A stretch of 64,000 nucleotides of DNA. Origin: CAYVQE01 sp964454005 (GTDB lineage: Bacteria; Myxococcota; B64-G9). Where the stretch lies: positions 3,789 to 67,788 of the forward strand of contig CAYVQE010000015.1 in assembly GCA_964454005.1 (NCBI GenBank), read 5' to 3'. Of this stretch, positions 62,678 to 64,000 are shown in pieces. Made by a program: the position numbers and the translations under genes. The notes beneath the pieces were generated by a model. It was not told the origin of the DNA and did no database searches. It was given only the letters and a program-made list of their open reading frames with translations. Numbering within the stretch: the stretch's first letter is position 1; every line of letters begins with the position of its first letter.

Positions 62678-62947
62678 GGTTCTGCCGGCGGTCCGGTATC
62701 GACTGCTCCACGCCGGCCGCGCCGGCCGTGCGGCCCATTCCTGTCCGGGGCATCGCCAAAGGCGGAATTCCTCCAGGCCACATTTCGCCCCCGATCGACG
62801 GTCCCCACACTGGCAAGTTGGCTGCAGCCGCGCACCATGGTGGCCAGCCGCCCCCGGAATAGTAGACGCTGTCCGTGGCCCTGACTGTCTGATGAGCGAT
62901 CCGCGCTGTGGAGGTTTTCGATTGAGCTGAGCGGCCAGCCAACAGTC

Positions 62948-62978
62948 ACCTCCCCCGCGCGGCACGCGCGGGGGAGGT
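62948..62978. repeat. Perfect 13-bp inverted repeat (REP-like palindrome)
   Basis: ACCTCCCCCGCGC (62948-62960) and its exact complement (62966-62978) flank a 5-nt spacer GGCAC. A second small palindrome (ACGCCGAAGGCGG region, 62983-62996) follows. It has no T-tract on either strand. Its layout is like REP-type palindromes scattered in many GC-rich genomes; copy number elsewhere is unknown. Confidence 0.7.
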
Positions 62979-63107
62979 CGACGACGCCGAAGGCGGCGGA
63001 GGGTGGGGGTCCGAAGCCTTTTGATGGTGTTTGCATCGATTTCAGTTGGCTGAGAACGCACGGGTGGCCTCGAACGAGGCAGGTCTGGTTGTGATGCCGC
63101 CTTCGCC

Positions 63108-64000
63108 TCAGGCGGCGCGTTTGACCGGTGCCGTCATCGACCTCATCAGGTCTGCCTGGTTGGCCTCGATGCGACCCAGGGCCATGGCCAGCATGACGAT
63201 CAGGGCCAGTGTCACCCTGGTCTTCATCTTCTGCAGACCCCGGATGGTATGCTGCTCGAAGCCGAGCACGCAGTCGAGCCGGGAGTTGACCCGCTCGACC
63301 GAACTGCGGCGGGCGTAGGCCTTGGTCCACTTGGAGCTGGGGCGGGCGATGGGGGTGAAGACCCTGCGATCCTTGTCCAGGGGCACCCGGGCCACTCGCC
63401 CGAAGCTGCCCGCCGACGCTCGGGCCTCACAGGCCTTGCGACCCTTGCACTCGATGCCGCAAGCGGCCGCCGGACAGCGGTACTTCAACGTTCGGCGATC
63501 GGCCTCGAAGCCGCAGAAGAACATCTCGCGCTGCTCTTGGGTCTGCGGGCAGACGCACAAGACGTGGCCGTGCTCATCGTAGACGAACGAGTCGACCCTG
63601 TCGTCGGACAGGATCCGGGTCGGTCTTGCTTCGCCAGAGTGGTCCTCCTTCCACAGCTGGCGCTTGTCGATGACCGGCTTGATGCCGTAGTCGTCGTAGG
63701 GTTGTACATTGTTGGCTGTCGAGTCGTAGCCCTTGTCCGCGCTGAGTTCCTCGGCCGCCTCGGAAAGTTCGGGGTGCTTGTCGGCCAACTGCTCGACCAG
63801 GGGCATCAAGTTGTCCATGTCCGCAGAAGAGGCCTGGGCTACATCGAAGGCAAGCGGCAGCTCGTACTCGGAGTCGACCATCAGGTGCAACTTGTATCCG
63901 AACCAGCTTGTGACCTTCTCCCACTGGGACCCGTCATCGCGCACCCCCTTGTAGGTCTTGGTCCCCCAGTCCGCATCGGTATCCCGGCGCCGGTCAGTCT
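63108..64000 (-). CDS. DDE transposase, IS1182/ISNCY-like (5' partial)
   Basis: The frame is open to the window edge, so the N-terminus lies beyond base 64000; ~297 codons are visible. It starts inside the DDE domain: RRRDTDADWGTKTYKG, WFGYKLHLMVDSEYELPLAF, a DKGYDS motif carrying a catalytic Asp (SADKGYDSTANN), a Cys-rich zinc-ribbon-like insertion (CGFEADRRTLKYRCPAAACG) and RRSSVERVNSRLDCVLGFEQ with the catalytic Glu. The C-terminal helix (RVTLALIVMLAMALGRIEAN) is typical of IS1182-related transposases. The visible part has no frameshift or stop. The terminal inverted repeat at the left end could not be identified. Confidence 0.85.
   Translation of the reverse strand, partial: TDRRRDTDADWGTKTYKGVRDDGSQWEKVTSWFGYKLHLMVDSEYELPLAFDVAQASSADMDNLMPLVEQLADKHPELSEAAEELSADKGYDSTANNVQPYDDYGIKPVIDKRQLWKEDHSGEARPTRILSDDRVDSFVYDEHGHVLCVCPQTQEQREMFFCGFEADRRTLKYRCPAAACGIECKGRKACEARASAGSFGRVARVPLDKDRRVFTPIARPSSKWTKAYARRSSVERVNSRLDCVLGFEQHTIRGLQKMKTRVTLALIVMLAMALGRIEANQADLMRSMTAPVKRAA

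Larger units (their letters stand above)
62630..63107. other. Intergenic region (478 bp) without a credible gene
   Basis: Long frames here are shadows without start sites or codon bias typical of the neighbours. The region holds a candidate minus-strand promoter at its left edge (TATACT at 62654-62649), a perfect palindrome at 62948-62978, and the downstream flank of the transposase gene. It may contain the end of the insertion element, which I could not define. Confidence 0.55.

Overview
The window is GC-rich, densely coded DNA from what looks like a Myxococcota or other delta-proteobacterial lineage. Four things support this: a gene block resembling the Myxococcus Glt gliding / Nfs spore-coat envelope machine; three secreted proteins ending in a MYXO-CTERM-type tail (glycine/cysteine motif, hydrophobic helix, arginine cluster); many MopE-type Cys/Asp-rich repeats; and a myxobacterial-style Ser/Thr kinase and REC-DUF4388 regulator. 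A run of exactly 100 N (42291-42390) shows this is a scaffolded draft assembly.

Layout. 1-10729 (+): an operon-like run encoding a FHA-like/TonB-like inner-membrane protein (5' end outside the window), two small outer-membrane beta-barrels, a TPR protein of GltC type, a giant TPR protein of GltD/AgmU type, a coiled-coil lipoprotein and a 684-residue TPR protein. 10740-10870: a structured, transposon-like palindromic element between convergent genes. 10869-12567 (-): a YciO/Sua5 protein and an NAD-dependent epimerase. 12885-15651 (+): three overlapping genes (zinc-ribbon T2SF-like protein, TrmJ-like RNA methyltransferase, unknown). 15679-18617 (-): GAF-adenylate cyclase and MgtE. 18835-23452 (+): YgfK-like flavin/Fe-S oxidoreductase and a zinc alcohol dehydrogenase. 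23470-33580: dnaE (+) between two very large secreted Cys-rich proteins (-). 33735-38029: ceramidase-like lipoprotein (+), NtrC-type regulator and MATE exporter (-).

38237-43946 (+): Cys-rich Pal, YbgF, a TPM protein and a long REC-DUF4388-repeat-TM-TPR protein broken by the assembly gap. 43970-46111: tsaD and rsmA (+) facing a 72-residue protein (-). 46335-52194 (+): membrane Ser/Thr kinase with a C-terminal CxxCH motif, DUF3373-like outer-membrane protein, panC with a histone-like basic tail, TPR lipoprotein. 52185-55858 (-): inositol-monophosphatase-like enzyme, MYXO-CTERM surface protein, CstA. 56136-61415 (+): a 1759-residue S8 protease with CUB-like and Cys-rich repeats. 61538-64000 (-): amidohydrolase lipoprotein and a transposase running off the window.

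The common theme is envelope and surface biology: outer-membrane barrels, periplasmic TPR scaffolds, Pal/YbgF, and large sorted surface proteins, interleaved with housekeeping genes. Candidate sigma-70-type promoters (TTGACN, 16-18 bp, TAnnnT-like) lie in most divergent gaps. No tRNA, rRNA or CRISPR array was seen.
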